A stretch of DNA of 64,000 nucleotides from Myxococcales bacterium (GTDB taxonomy: Bacteria; Myxococcota_A; Bradymonadia; UBA7976; UBA1532): contig JACKDP010000003.1 in NCBI GenBank assembly GCA_020633435.1, forward strand, positions 496,001 to 560,000, written 5' to 3'. Position 1 is the stretch's first letter, and every line of letters starts with the position of its first letter. The position numbers and the translations under genes are program-made. Below the pieces are notes generated by a model. It made no database searches and was not told the origin of the DNA. It saw only the letters and a list, made by a program, of their open reading frames with translations. Shown one piece after another: positions 44,528 through 53,135 of this stretch.

Positions 44528-46840
44528 ATGCCAGGATCCCACGAAGATCGCACCCTCACCCAGGCGGCCCGGCCGCAGGCGAGGGCGCGACCGGTGGCGC
44601 CGGCGCCCCCCCGCATCGCGCACCGCTACGTCGATCAGGCCCCCCTCGGCCGGGGCGGCATGGGCGAGGTGCGCCGGGTGCTCGACGAGCGGCTCGAGCG
44701 GCCCGTCGCCATGAAGATCCTGCACGCCGGCTTCGAGGCGTCGGACGAGGCGCGGGCCCTCTTCCTGGCCGAGGCGCGCCTGACCGCTGGCCTGCAGCAC
44801 CCGGGCGTCGTCTCGGTGCACGACCTGGGCGAGCTGCCCGACGGGCGGCTGTGGTTCACCATGGCCGAGATCCAGGGGCGGACGCTGGCCGTGGCCCTGG
44901 CGAGCGGCGACCTGCCCTTGCGCCGCGCGGTCGATCTGCTCGCCCGCGTGGCGGTGGTGCTGGCCTACGCCCACGCCCGCCAGGTGGTGCACCTGGATGT
45001 GAAGCCGAGCAACATCATGCTCGGGCCCTTCGGCGAGGTGTACCTGGTGGACTGGGGCATCTCGACGCTGGTCCGCCGGCAGGGCCAGGTGGTGGGCTCC
45101 CCCGCCTACATGGCGCCGGAGCAGGCCCGGGCGGCGCCCACCTCGCCGGCCACCGACGTCTACGCCCTGGGCCTCGTCCTGCGGGAGCTGCTCACCGGCC
45201 AGCCCGCCGCCGAGGGCACCGTGTCGGAGCTGGTGGCCCGGGCGGCCGAGGGGCCGCCGGCCCCGCTGCCCGCCCTGCCCCTCGACCAGGCCGAGCTGGG
45301 GGAGCTCGTGCACCACATGCTGGCCGAGGCGCCGGCGGATCGCCCCGCCGCCCGGGAGGTCGTCGCCCGCCTGGAGGCCTGGCTGGATGGCGCCCGCAAC
45401 CTGGAGCGCGCCCGGCGGCTCGTCCAGGACGCGGCGGACATGACCCCCCTCCTCCAGGAAAAACGTAGGGAGATCGAGCGCTTGCGAACGGAGGCGGCCG
45501 CGCTGCTGGCCGCCCTGCCCCCCGGCGCCGGCGACGCGCAGAAGGAGCCCGCCTGGCAGATGGAGGACGCCACCGGCGTGGTGGAGCGGGAGCTGGCGGA
45601 GGGCGAGGTGGCCTACCTGCGCTCGCTGCAGGGGGCGCTGTCGCTGCAGCCCCAGCTCCCCGAGGCGAGCAGCCTGATGGCGGCCTACTTCCGCGAGCTG
45701 GCCGAGCGCGGCGAGCGCAGCGGCGATCCCCTGGCGGCGGCCCAGGCCTCGGCGCTGGTGCGGGTGCACGACGTCGCCGGCGAGCACGCCGACTGGCTGG
45801 CCGGCGCCGGCCTGCTGGACCTGGACACGGCGCCCACCGGCCTGGCCATCCGGGTGCGCAGCCTGCACGCCTACCGCCGCCGGCTGCTGCCCCACGCCGT
45901 CGTCTTCACCGGCCAGAGCCCCGTGACCGGCGTGAAGCTCGCCCGGGGCACCTACCTCGTCGAGATCGGCCCCGCCGACGCCCCCTTCTGCTACCCGGTG
46001 GAGATCCGCCGGGGCCGGTCCTGGGACCGGGTGCCCCCCGGCGGAGACGCGCCCGAGGCCGTGGCCGTGCCCCCCGAGCGGTCCCTGGGGGCCGACGAGC
46101 TCTTCGTGCCCGGCGGCTGGTTCTGGAGCGGGGGCGACCGCCTGGCGGCCGACGCCCTGCACCGCCGCCGCCTCTGGGTCGACGGCTTCGTCATCGCCCG
46201 CCAGCCCGTCACCGAGGCGGCCTACTGCGACTTCCTCAATGATCTCGGGCAGTCCGAGGCCCAGGCGCGGGAGCCGACGGCCGGACCGAGCCGGGAGCAG
46301 GGCCTGGGCATGCTCGATCACGTCGACGGCGCCTACCGCCCGAAGCCCGGCAACGAGCGGCTGCCCGTCTGCCTGGTGAGCTGGCACGACGCCTGCGCCT
46401 ACGCGGCCTGGTGGGCCGCCCGCACGGGGCAGCCGTGGCGCCTGCCCCATGACCAGGAGTGGGAGAAGGCGGCCCGCGGCGTCGACGGCCGGCCGTGGCC
46501 GTGGGGGCACCACCTGGAGGTGGATCGCGCCTGCATGCTCGGGTCGACGACGCCCCCGAGCCGCGCCCCGGTGGACGCCTTCCCCATCGACGAGAGCCCG
46601 TACGGCGTCCGCGGGATGGCGGGCGGCGTGCGCGACTGGTGCCTCAACGGCTACGACCGCGCCGGTCCCCCCGATGGCAGCCGCGTGGATCCGCGCGCCG
46701 ACTGCGCCGGGCCGCGGCTGACGCGGGGCGGCGCCTGGGGGGCCATGCCGGCGCTCTGCCGCCTGGCGGGCCGCTTCGCGGCGCCCCCGGACGCCCGGCT
46801 GCTCGGGGTCGGCTTCCGCCTCGCCCGCTCCTGGCCCTGA
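44528..46840 (+). CDS. Ser/Thr protein kinase fused to a formylglycine-generating-enzyme/sulfatase-modifying (SUMF1) domain
   Basis: A 770-residue multidomain protein. Kinase domain, residues about 34-290: glycine loop LGRGGMGEV, AMKIL with Lys 63, catalytic HLDVKPSN (Asp 157; the usual Arg before Asp is Leu, a non-RD kinase), DWG at 175-177 in place of DFG, and GSPAYMAPEQ. A coiled-coil region follows (about 300-345, then a helical middle). From about residue 525 to the end lies an FGE/SUMF1-type domain: FVPGGWFWSGGD, PVTEAAYCDFLN, PVCLVSWHDACAYAAWWA, RLPHDQEWEKAARG and RGGAWGAMPALCR. No TM helix. The fusion is known in Myxococcota and Planctomycetes; the FGE part probably senses or modifies a partner instead of a sulfatase (inference). 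Confidence 0.88.
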   Translation: MPGSHEDRTLTQAARPQARARPVAPAPPRIAHRYVDQAPLGRGGMGEVRRVLDERLERPVAMKILHAGFEASDEARALFLAEARLTAGLQHPGVVSVHDLGELPDGRLWFTMAEIQGRTLAVALASGDLPLRRAVDLLARVAVVLAYAHARQVVHLDVKPSNIMLGPFGEVYLVDWGISTLVRRQGQVVGSPAYMAPEQARAAPTSPATDVYALGLVLRELLTGQPAAEGTVSELVARAAEGPPAPLPALPLDQAELGELVHHMLAEAPADRPAAREVVARLEAWLDGARNLERARRLVQDAADMTPLLQEKRREIERLRTEAAALLAALPPGAGDAQKEPAWQMEDATGVVERELAEGEVAYLRSLQGALSLQPQLPEASSLMAAYFRELAERGERSGDPLAAAQASALVRVHDVAGEHADWLAGAGLLDLDTAPTGLAIRVRSLHAYRRRLLPHAVVFTGQSPVTGVKLARGTYLVEIGPADAPFCYPVEIRRGRSWDRVPPGGDAPEAVAVPPERSLGADELFVPGGWFWSGGDRLAADALHRRRLWVDGFVIARQPVTEAAYCDFLNDLGQSEAQAREPTAGPSREQGLGMLDHVDGAYRPKPGNERLPVCLVSWHDACAYAAWWAARTGQPWRLPHDQEWEKAARGVDGRPWPWGHHLEVDRACMLGSTTPPSRAPVDAFPIDESPYGVRGMAGGVRDWCLNGYDRAGPPDGSRVDPRADCAGPRLTRGGAWGAMPALCRLAGRFAAPPDARLLGVGFRLARSWP

Positions 46841-46871
46841 CGGTTGCGTCTAGTCAGACTGCGATTTTTCC

Positions 46872-46901
46872 TTGACGCTGCACGGCTGGGCTCGGAATGC
46901 T
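46872..46901 (+). promoter_or_regulatory. Candidate promoter of the lipoprotein/Lnt-like unit
   Basis: -35 TTGACG (46872-46877), 18-base spacer, -10 AATGCT (46896-46901). The predicted start is near 46908, at the foot of a hairpin. Confidence 0.45.
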
Positions 46902-46907
46902 GCCTGT

Positions 46908-46925
46908 CTGCCCTCTGAAGGGCAG
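46908..46925 (+). promoter_or_regulatory. Hairpin at the 5' end of the lipoprotein mRNA
   Basis: Perfect 7-bp stem CTGCCCT/AGGGCAG with loop CTGA. It would be the first structure of the transcript if the promoter just upstream is real, protecting the 5' end, or it may be the end signal of the kinase gene (no T-run follows). Confidence 0.4.
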
Positions 46926-46958
46926 CTTCTGTTGGTCCTGAACATGCCAGGGGGATGC

Positions 46959-47705
46959 ATGAAGCGGAAAGCTGCGTTGGCGGGGCTGGGCCTGCTGCTC
47001 ACCATGGGCGGGGCGTCCTGCTCCGGCGACGACGACAAGGCGGCCCGCCAGGCGGTGGGCGACAACGAGCTCGTCGACTACCTGGATCGTGAGTTCGGCC
47101 TGCGCATGGTCATCGTGTCGTCGAACGAGACGGTGCTGGACGACGGGGCGATCCGGCTCGAGCAGACCTTGCGGGTGCAGCTCGCCGGGCACGGGACGCG
47201 GGACATCCTCATCGACCAGACCGTCTGGTCTGATGCCTTCACATCGCTGTTCATCACCGATCTGGAGACCGAGGCGCAGCGGTACCTGGCCTGGCAGGTG
47301 GACGATGGCTTCATCGTCCTCGGGACCAACGACCAGGAGGTGGGCCAGAACGTCAACGTCGAGGTCGTGCCCTTCCCCGGCGGGCAGTTCGGCGTCGGGC
47401 GCTTCAGCGATGACGAGGAGGGCGCGAACATCACCGAGCCGACCGGCAACGGGCGCGCCGCCGTCGACGCGGTCGAGGCGTCGCTGGGCTTCCGCGACCT
47501 GCCGCCGCACATGCTCATGACCGCGTTCGCGCTGGCCCACACCACGGCCCCCGAGGCCCGGTCGCCCATCCAGTGCTCGACCAGCAGCCTCGGGATGGCG
47601 GCGGCCCCGACCGTCTGCGCGGTCTTCGAGGACTTCTGCAACTGCGCCCCCTGCCTCGTGCTCGGCGATCAGGCCGTCTGCGACAAGTGGTGCCCGGGGG
47701 GCTGA
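46959..47705 (+). CDS. Lipoprotein with C-terminal cysteine cluster
   Basis: A 248-residue lipoprotein. MKRKAALAGLGLLLTMGGASC is the signal; Cys 21 follows the lipobox GAS. The middle is a beta-rich domain (LRMVIVSSNETVLDDGAIRL, DGFIVLGTNDQEVGQNVNVEVV). The last 45 residues hold seven or eight cysteines (IQCSTS, TVCAVFEDFCNCAPCL, AVCDKWCPGG), probably a disulphide-bonded knob. GGGGGATGC before the ATG is a fair ribosome site. Its stop overlaps the region where the next gene may start. Function unknown. Confidence 0.8.
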   Translation: MKRKAALAGLGLLLTMGGASCSGDDDKAARQAVGDNELVDYLDREFGLRMVIVSSNETVLDDGAIRLEQTLRVQLAGHGTRDILIDQTVWSDAFTSLFITDLETEAQRYLAWQVDDGFIVLGTNDQEVGQNVNVEVVPFPGGQFGVGRFSDDEEGANITEPTGNGRAAVDAVEASLGFRDLPPHMLMTAFALAHTTAPEARSPIQCSTSSLGMAAAPTVCAVFEDFCNCAPCLVLGDQAVCDKWCPGG

Positions 47706-47725
47706 CGCCTCGCCGGTCGAGCGCC

Positions 47726-48538
47726 GTGGGGAGCGCGCTCTGGCGCTGGGGCCCGGCGGCCGCGCTGGTGGCCGGCTGCCAGGGGTCGACGCCGCCCGCG
47801 GCGCCCCGCGTCTTCGGCCTGCACGCCATCTGGTTCGCGGGCGCCGGGGACGGCGATCGGGAGACGGTGGACGCGTTCCTGCGCTGCCTCGTGGAGGGGT
47901 CCAACCTCAACCAGTTCTGGCGAGGGGAGGCGGGCATCGTGCGCCGCGGGTCGTGGGCGCTGCCCGCCCCGCCGGCCCGCGTCGACCGGGACGCCGTGGG
48001 CGCCTGGCTCGACGCCGAGATCGCGGCCGGGCGCCTGCCGCGGCCCCGCCCGGGGGAGACGCCGATGTACCTCGTCTTCGGCGAGGCCGGCACGCTGCGG
48101 GTCGGGGCCTGTGGCCGCAACGGCGAGGCGCCGGTGGCCGGGCAGCGCGCGGCCATCGCCCTCGTGCGCATCGACCCGCCCTGCTGGCCGACCGGCGACC
48201 GCGTCCGCAGCGAGACCCAGATCGCGACCCACGAGATCGTGGAGAGCGCCGACCGGCTGCTGGGCTACAGCACCTGCGCCGGTGGGGGGGCCTGCCGGGG
48301 GCGGGACATCTGCCCCGACCGCTGCGACACCTTCGTCGGGCTGGCCTGCCCCGGGGCGCCGACGGGGACGCCGACCGGCTGCCGCGACGGCGTGGTCGAT
48401 GGCTGGGTGGTGCAGAAGTTCGCGTATTCCGGGCGAAATCCGGACGACTGCGACCGCTGTGCGCCCTGCGACTTCACCCCGCAGGCCTGCGCCCCCGACG
48501 AGCCGCGCTGCGCCGCCGTGCCCTCGACGCCGCCATGA
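47726..48538 (+). CDS. Putative secreted HExxE-type metal-binding lipoprotein
   Basis: About 270 residues from GTG 47726 (MGSALWRWGPAAALVAGC, lipobox VAGC). Other in-frame starts are GTG 47690 and CTG 47702, which would add positive charges before the hydrophobic segment; no start has a clear ribosome site, so coupling to the upstream gene is likely. The protein has the helix ATHEIVESADR, an HExxE pattern like zinc metalloproteases, preceded by a domain with GLHAIWFAGAGDGDRETVDAF and followed by a Cys-rich region (AGGGACRGRDICPDRCDTF, then DRCAPCDF). A metalloprotease role is inference. The stop overlaps the start of the Lnt-like gene (ATGA). Confidence 0.7.
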   Translation: MGSALWRWGPAAALVAGCQGSTPPAAPRVFGLHAIWFAGAGDGDRETVDAFLRCLVEGSNLNQFWRGEAGIVRRGSWALPAPPARVDRDAVGAWLDAEIAAGRLPRPRPGETPMYLVFGEAGTLRVGACGRNGEAPVAGQRAAIALVRIDPPCWPTGDRVRSETQIATHEIVESADRLLGYSTCAGGGACRGRDICPDRCDTFVGLACPGAPTGTPTGCRDGVVDGWVVQKFAYSGRNPDDCDRCAPCDFTPQACAPDEPRCAAVPSTPP

Positions 48539-50538
48539 GCCCCCCGGCCGCTGGGACGCCCATCGGCGCGCTGCCCGGGCGCTGGGTCGCCGCCGCCTTC
48601 GGCGGGGCCGCCCTCCTGGGGGGCGCCTCGTGGTGGCACCCCGTCTTCGCCCCGGCGGCCTGGGCCTGGGCGGGCCTCCTCACCCTCGGCCTGCTGGGGG
48701 CCCGCTCGCCGTGGCGCGCCTTCTGGGGGTGCTGGGCCGCCAGCCTGGCCGTGCTGGCCATCGGCTACGACTGGGTCGACGAGATGATGGTGGTGAGCGC
48801 GGGCTACAGCCCCGTCGAGGCGCAGGCGGCGGCGTACGGCCAGTTCGCGCTCTACGCCGGCGTGCCGTCGGCCTGCCTCGCCCTCGCCGCCGGCCTGCTG
48901 CGGCGCCGCGTCCCCGCCGTCCTCTGGCTGCCGACGGCCTGGGTCGTCGGCGAGTGGCTGCGCTTCGTGGTGGTCTCCATCAGCATCGACGACTGGCTGG
49001 CGACGCAGTGGCGCGTCGAGCCGGTGCTGCGCGCCCTCGGGCGGGTGGGGTACCTGGCCACGAGCTGGCTGTGCCTGGCCGCGTGCGCCGCGCTGGCCGA
49101 CGCGCTGCTGCACCGGCGGCCGCGGCGCGCCTGGCCCGCGGTGGCCATCGGCGTCGCGGCCCTGGCGCTGCCGCCCCTGCCGCCGGGCGATGTCGCCGTG
49201 TTCCAGGGCATCGCCGCCCTGCACATGGTGGACGACGCGACGCCGCCCGACCGCGCGCCGCCGGGCGAGGCCCTCGAGCTCGTGGTCTGGCCCGAGGACG
49301 CGCTGTACCTCAAGCCCTACCTGGCGGAAGGCCACACGCCCGGCGCGCGGCTCGACCCCCTGCTGCCCGAGAGCCCGGCCCGCCACGTCATCGGCCTGCT
49401 GACCCGGCTGCCCCGGGGCGTGCTGCACAACCAGGCCGTCGCCGTCGAGGCCGACGGCCGGGTGAGCGCCAGCCGCGCGAAGCGCCTGCTCATGCCCATC
49501 ATCGAGCGGCGCTACCTGGGCCTCGGGCGGGACGTCTACCAGACCGGCCACGCGCCCACGCGCCTGGACGTGGGTGGGCGGGCGCTCGTCGCCCTCATCT
49601 GCGGCGAGCTGCTGGCCCGGCCCCTCGTCCAGGAGGGCGTGGCCCAGGGCGGCCAGGTGCTCGTCGTCCTCGCCCGCGACCAGATGATGGTGAACGACCG
49701 CGCCCTCCGGCACCTGCTGGCCGTGCAGGTGCTGCGCTCGGTGGAGTACGGCGTGCCGTCCGTCCGGGCGAGCCTGGGGGGGCGCGCCGCCTTCGTCGGG
49801 GCCGATGGGCGCGTCCTGGCCCAGAGCGGCCGGGAGCGCAGCGGCTTCCTGCTCTACGACCCCGACCGCGGGCCCCGCGACGTCGACTTCCACGGGCGGA
49901 CCATCGGCGCCGAGCCGCCGCCGCCGGCGCCCCCGCCCGACGTCGTGGTGCTCTACGCCCGCGACGCCCCGCGCTACCGGGCCCGCTGCCCGGAGGGCCG
50001 CTGCGCCCATGTGGCCATCGAGGACTTCACCTGCGGGGACGAGCGCGCGAAGACGGTGATCGTGTCCGGGCACGGCGAGCCGCCCACCTACCTCTCGCGC
50101 GGGGCCGAGGAGATCGGCGCGGCCGTGCGCTGCCTGGCGCCCGAGCTGGTGGTGTTCGACACCTGCCACGGGGCCTCGGCGGCCCTCTTCCAGGCGCTGG
50201 GGGATCTGCCGGCCACCGTGGTCGCGAGCCCGGGGCTCCTGCCGCCGTCGGGGCTGGTCTACGGGCCCGGGTTCTTCACCGAGGCCGATCCGCAGCGGCG
50301 GGCCGAGGCCGTCCGCAGCGTCGCCGGGCCGCTGGCGCGCTGGCGGGTGGACCCGGCCGGGCTGGCGGCCGCCCTCGCGGGCGTCGAGGCCATGGGGCCC
50401 GAGGCGCTCCGCTCGCGCATCGCGCGGCGCAAGCCCGCCCAGATCCGGCTGGAGCTGAGCCCGACGGCGACCATCCTGGTGCCCGTCGACCCGGCGCGGC
50501 TCGTCGGCCCGCGGGCGCGCGAGCGGCCGGCGGACTGA
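48535..50538 (+). CDS. Apolipoprotein N-acyltransferase-like protein fused to a caspase/CHAT-like His-Cys domain
   Basis: A 667-residue membrane protein. Residues about 15-225 form membrane helices as in Lnt. Residues about 230-460 are a nitrilase-type acyltransferase domain with the Lnt triad pattern: Glu 254 in VVWPEDALY, Lys 316 in SRAKRLLMP, Cys 356 in ALICGELL, then LRSVEYGVPSVRASLGG. In place of the short Lnt end there is a Pro-rich linker and a domain of about 190 residues with SGHGEPP (His 513) and VVFDTCHGAS (Cys 544), the His-Cys dyad layout of caspase-hemoglobinase/CHAT/C11-like peptidases. Coupled by ATGA to the preceding lipoprotein gene. It may acylate and cleave lipoprotein partners; that is inference. 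Confidence 0.8.
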   Translation: MSPPAAGTPIGALPGRWVAAAFGGAALLGGASWWHPVFAPAAWAWAGLLTLGLLGARSPWRAFWGCWAASLAVLAIGYDWVDEMMVVSAGYSPVEAQAAAYGQFALYAGVPSACLALAAGLLRRRVPAVLWLPTAWVVGEWLRFVVVSISIDDWLATQWRVEPVLRALGRVGYLATSWLCLAACAALADALLHRRPRRAWPAVAIGVAALALPPLPPGDVAVFQGIAALHMVDDATPPDRAPPGEALELVVWPEDALYLKPYLAEGHTPGARLDPLLPESPARHVIGLLTRLPRGVLHNQAVAVEADGRVSASRAKRLLMPIIERRYLGLGRDVYQTGHAPTRLDVGGRALVALICGELLARPLVQEGVAQGGQVLVVLARDQMMVNDRALRHLLAVQVLRSVEYGVPSVRASLGGRAAFVGADGRVLAQSGRERSGFLLYDPDRGPRDVDFHGRTIGAEPPPPAPPPDVVVLYARDAPRYRARCPEGRCAHVAIEDFTCGDERAKTVIVSGHGEPPTYLSRGAEEIGAAVRCLAPELVVFDTCHGASAALFQALGDLPATVVASPGLLPPSGLVYGPGFFTEADPQRRAEAVRSVAGPLARWRVDPAGLAAALAGVEAMGPEALRSRIARRKPAQIRLELSPTATILVPVDPARLVGPRARERPAD

Positions 50539-50547
50539 GGGACGGCC

Positions 50548-51627
50548 TCAGCGGGGATCGAGGGCCTGGGCGAAGAGGGGGAAGACGTCCTGGTTCGACG
50601 TCGAGCCCACCATGCAGTCCAGGTGCCCGTAACCCTTGATGATTTCGCGCCGGTACTGCTCAGGGCCGTTCTTCTCGCAGACCAGCTCGAACGTCCGCCG
50701 GGTGGCCTCGGGCACGAACATGTTGTTGTGCTCGCCCACCACGTAGGTGATGGGCAGCTTGAGGCCATCGAGGCTCGCCAGCTCGGCGCGGGTGAGGGCG
50801 AGGGAGTTGCCCGCCCGCGCGGCGGCCATGGCGCTGCGGCAGAAGCCCATCACCACCTGGGGGATGAGGGGCGCCATGAGGGCGATCGTCGCCGGCGAGA
50901 CGCGCTCGACGTGCAGCAGATCGCCGAAGCACGCGCTGTGGCGGTGCAGCACCTTGTCCTTGCTGCGGTAGCTCTTGGGCAGGATGGGCGCCAGCAGCGT
51001 GAGGATGAGGTCGCCGATGCGGCGGGTGATCTGCGCGGGCCGGAAGTGCAGCATCTGCTCGATGGGGATGAGCTTGTCGGCGAACGTCCAGCGCTTGATC
51101 CGGCCCACCCAGTTGAAGACGAGGTGCAGCGCGACCTGGCTGGCCACCAGGTGCTTGATGTGGGCGGCGTCCGTGTGGCGGCGGGCCAGCGACAGGTGCA
51201 GCGCCGACGACGACAGGCAGTGGGCGATGACGCCCACCTGGTCGACCCCCGTGCGCGCGCGGACCTCGGCGATGGCCACGGGCCAGTCGTAGGCGGCCAC
51301 GTCGGCGAGGGTGTAGGGCTGGCGGCTCACGGCCAGCTCGGGGCTGGTGCGCCAGTCGAAGAGCCAGACGTCGAAGCCCTCGGCGTGCAGGTACTCAGCG
51401 AGGTTCTGATCCACCGTGTCGAGGCAGAACGACAGCGCCGACATGGCGGTGCCGGGGGCCAGGATGACGGGCCCGCGCGGCCCGCCGCCGGGGACGTGGT
51501 GCAGCGTGAGCGTCGCCCCGTCGCCGGCGCGGATCTCGTGGCGCTCCAGGCCGCCGAAGGCCAGGGGCCGCCGGACGCCGAACAGCTCGTGCTGGGTGAT
51601 GAGCTCCGTCCCCTGGGCAGCGTTCAT
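50548..51627 (-). CDS. Alpha/beta hydrolase with cysteine at the nucleophile position
   Basis: A 359-residue alpha/beta-hydrolase-fold protein. The nucleophile elbow reads VIAHCLSSSAL; Cys 137 replaces the usual Ser, as in PHA synthases, but the Gly residues of GxCxG are Ala and Ser. A preceding oxyanion region VILAPGTAM, a long helical cap (residues about 150-270) and the final KGYGHLDCMVGS with the catalytic His support the fold. Similar proteins sit beside cholesterol-oxidase-type GMC enzymes. It is the last gene of a minus-strand group of five tightly spaced genes. Substrate unknown; a hydrophobic ester or lactone is plausible. Confidence 0.8.
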   Translation of the reverse strand: MNAAQGTELITQHELFGVRRPLAFGGLERHEIRAGDGATLTLHHVPGGGPRGPVILAPGTAMSALSFCLDTVDQNLAEYLHAEGFDVWLFDWRTSPELAVSRQPYTLADVAAYDWPVAIAEVRARTGVDQVGVIAHCLSSSALHLSLARRHTDAAHIKHLVASQVALHLVFNWVGRIKRWTFADKLIPIEQMLHFRPAQITRRIGDLILTLLAPILPKSYRSKDKVLHRHSACFGDLLHVERVSPATIALMAPLIPQVVMGFCRSAMAAARAGNSLALTRAELASLDGLKLPITYVVGEHNNMFVPEATRRTFELVCEKNGPEQYRREIIKGYGHLDCMVGSTSNQDVFPLFAQALDPR

Positions 51628-51645
51628 GCGGTCAACCCCTTGAAT

Positions 51646-53130
51646 TCAAAGCGTCTTCAGGTAGGCGATGAGGGCCTTCTTGTCCTCGTCGGGCAGGTCG
51701 GTGCCGTAGGCCGGCCCGGTGTGGCCGGCGTTGCTGTTGCCGGCCAGGCGGGTGTCGAAGACGGCGGTCTCGCGCCCATCGAGGGTGGCGACGTCGGCCT
51801 GGATGCCCAGGTCGTTCTGGTTGATGACGCCGTGGCCCACCCGGAAGGTGGGCTGGCCCCCGTTGCGCTCGGCGGCCGGCGTCAGCAGGTCCCAGATCGT
51901 CGGCACCGAGCCGTTGTGCAGGTACGGGCCCCGCGCCCACAGGCCGTCGAGGGGGCGGTTGGCGTAGCCGGCGGTCTTCTGCATGGCCTGCAGATCCCAG
52001 GGCTTGCCGTTGCCCATGTCGAGGAAGAGCTGGTTGAGCTTGGGGGTGTAGGAGTCGAAGCGGCGGCGGTCGGTGCCGATGAGGTCGATGGGGATGATCT
52101 CGCCCATGCGCTGGCCGGCGTCGTCGTGGCAGTCGAAGCAGCGGGCCTGGAACACGGCGCGGCCGCGGGCCACCTCGTCCGGGTCGGGGGCGGCGTAGGG
52201 CCACTTCGGGGCGGGCAGCACCTCGAGCCAGGCCTGCACCCGGGCGATCTGGGCCATGTCGATGGACTCATGGGTGGCCCCGGCCCCGAAGGCCGCGCCG
52301 GCGTTGCGATCTTCGATGCGCGGCGCGTTGCCGTCCCAGTTGAGGGCGCGGTTCTTCTTCTTCTCCTGGGCCCAGATGGAGGCGTAGCGGGCGTTGCCGA
52401 TGGCCTCCTCGGGGGTCAGCCCGTCGGGGTAGTGCTGGCCCAGGGTGGAGAGCTTGTAGGGGTTGAAGGTGTCGACGCGGCCGGGGCCGAAGCCCGGGCG
52501 ATCGGGGGCGAAGAGGGCGCCGAGCATGGCCTTGCGCTTCTCCAGGCCCTCCTTGAACCGCGTGACGACCTTGCCGTAGACGAAGCGGTCCAGGGCATCC
52601 ATGGGGGCGCGGGCCTCCATGGCGGCGATGAGGTTCTCGGGGGTGTAGCGCGGGTCGGCGACCACCTTGAACAGGAAGCCGAAGAAGCCCTCCAGATCGA
52701 GGGTGGTGGAGCCCATGCCCAGGATGCGCTGGGGCGGCGCGTCGGCCGAGGCCCGCACGACGCCGGTGTGGCAGAGGGCGCAGTTCATGCCCACCAGGGG
52801 CACCCGCATCGTGCGCTCGGAGAAGCCGAGGGGGATGACCTCGCCGGGATCCACCTGGAAGCCGAAGGCCGTCCAGTCGTGGGGAGCGCCGGGGGGCAGC
52901 AGATCGGCGAAGAGGGTGGGCAGCACCTCCATGATGCGCTTCGGCAGGCCGTTGTCGGTGTCGCCGCCGATGGAGCCGCGCAGGAAGTGCTGGGTGGCGT
53001 CCTCGTAGGTGACGGGGACGTCGTTGGGGTAGCGCTGGAGCAGGTAGACGGCGGCGCCGCCGGCCGCGACCAGCAGCAGCGCGAGGAGCGAGAGCGCGAT
53101 CCGCTTGCCGCGTGAGCCCTTGGAAGCCAT
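51646..53130 (-). CDS. Di-haem c-type cytochrome (copy 2)
   Basis: A 494-residue exported cytochrome c, anchored by an N-terminal TM segment (IALSLLALLLVAAGGAAVYLL, cut here). Haem-binding motifs are CALCH (residues 117-121) and CFDCH (about 330). The C-terminal half resembles the MauG/di-haem peroxidase-like pattern (YLHNGSVPTIWDLLTPAAER, YGTDLPDEDKKALIAYLKTL). It is a clear paralogue of the other cytochrome in this operon, the first CxxCH being at the same residue in both. It probably passes electrons from the oxidising enzymes of this locus to the respiratory chain or oxygen. GGAG before the ATG lies in the end of the upstream hydrolase gene. Confidence 0.88.
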   Translation of the reverse strand: MASKGSRGKRIALSLLALLLVAAGGAAVYLLQRYPNDVPVTYEDATQHFLRGSIGGDTDNGLPKRIMEVLPTLFADLLPPGAPHDWTAFGFQVDPGEVIPLGFSERTMRVPLVGMNCALCHTGVVRASADAPPQRILGMGSTTLDLEGFFGFLFKVVADPRYTPENLIAAMEARAPMDALDRFVYGKVVTRFKEGLEKRKAMLGALFAPDRPGFGPGRVDTFNPYKLSTLGQHYPDGLTPEEAIGNARYASIWAQEKKKNRALNWDGNAPRIEDRNAGAAFGAGATHESIDMAQIARVQAWLEVLPAPKWPYAAPDPDEVARGRAVFQARCFDCHDDAGQRMGEIIPIDLIGTDRRRFDSYTPKLNQLFLDMGNGKPWDLQAMQKTAGYANRPLDGLWARGPYLHNGSVPTIWDLLTPAAERNGGQPTFRVGHGVINQNDLGIQADVATLDGRETAVFDTRLAGNSNAGHTGPAYGTDLPDEDKKALIAYLKTL

Positions 53131-53135
53131 GGAAT

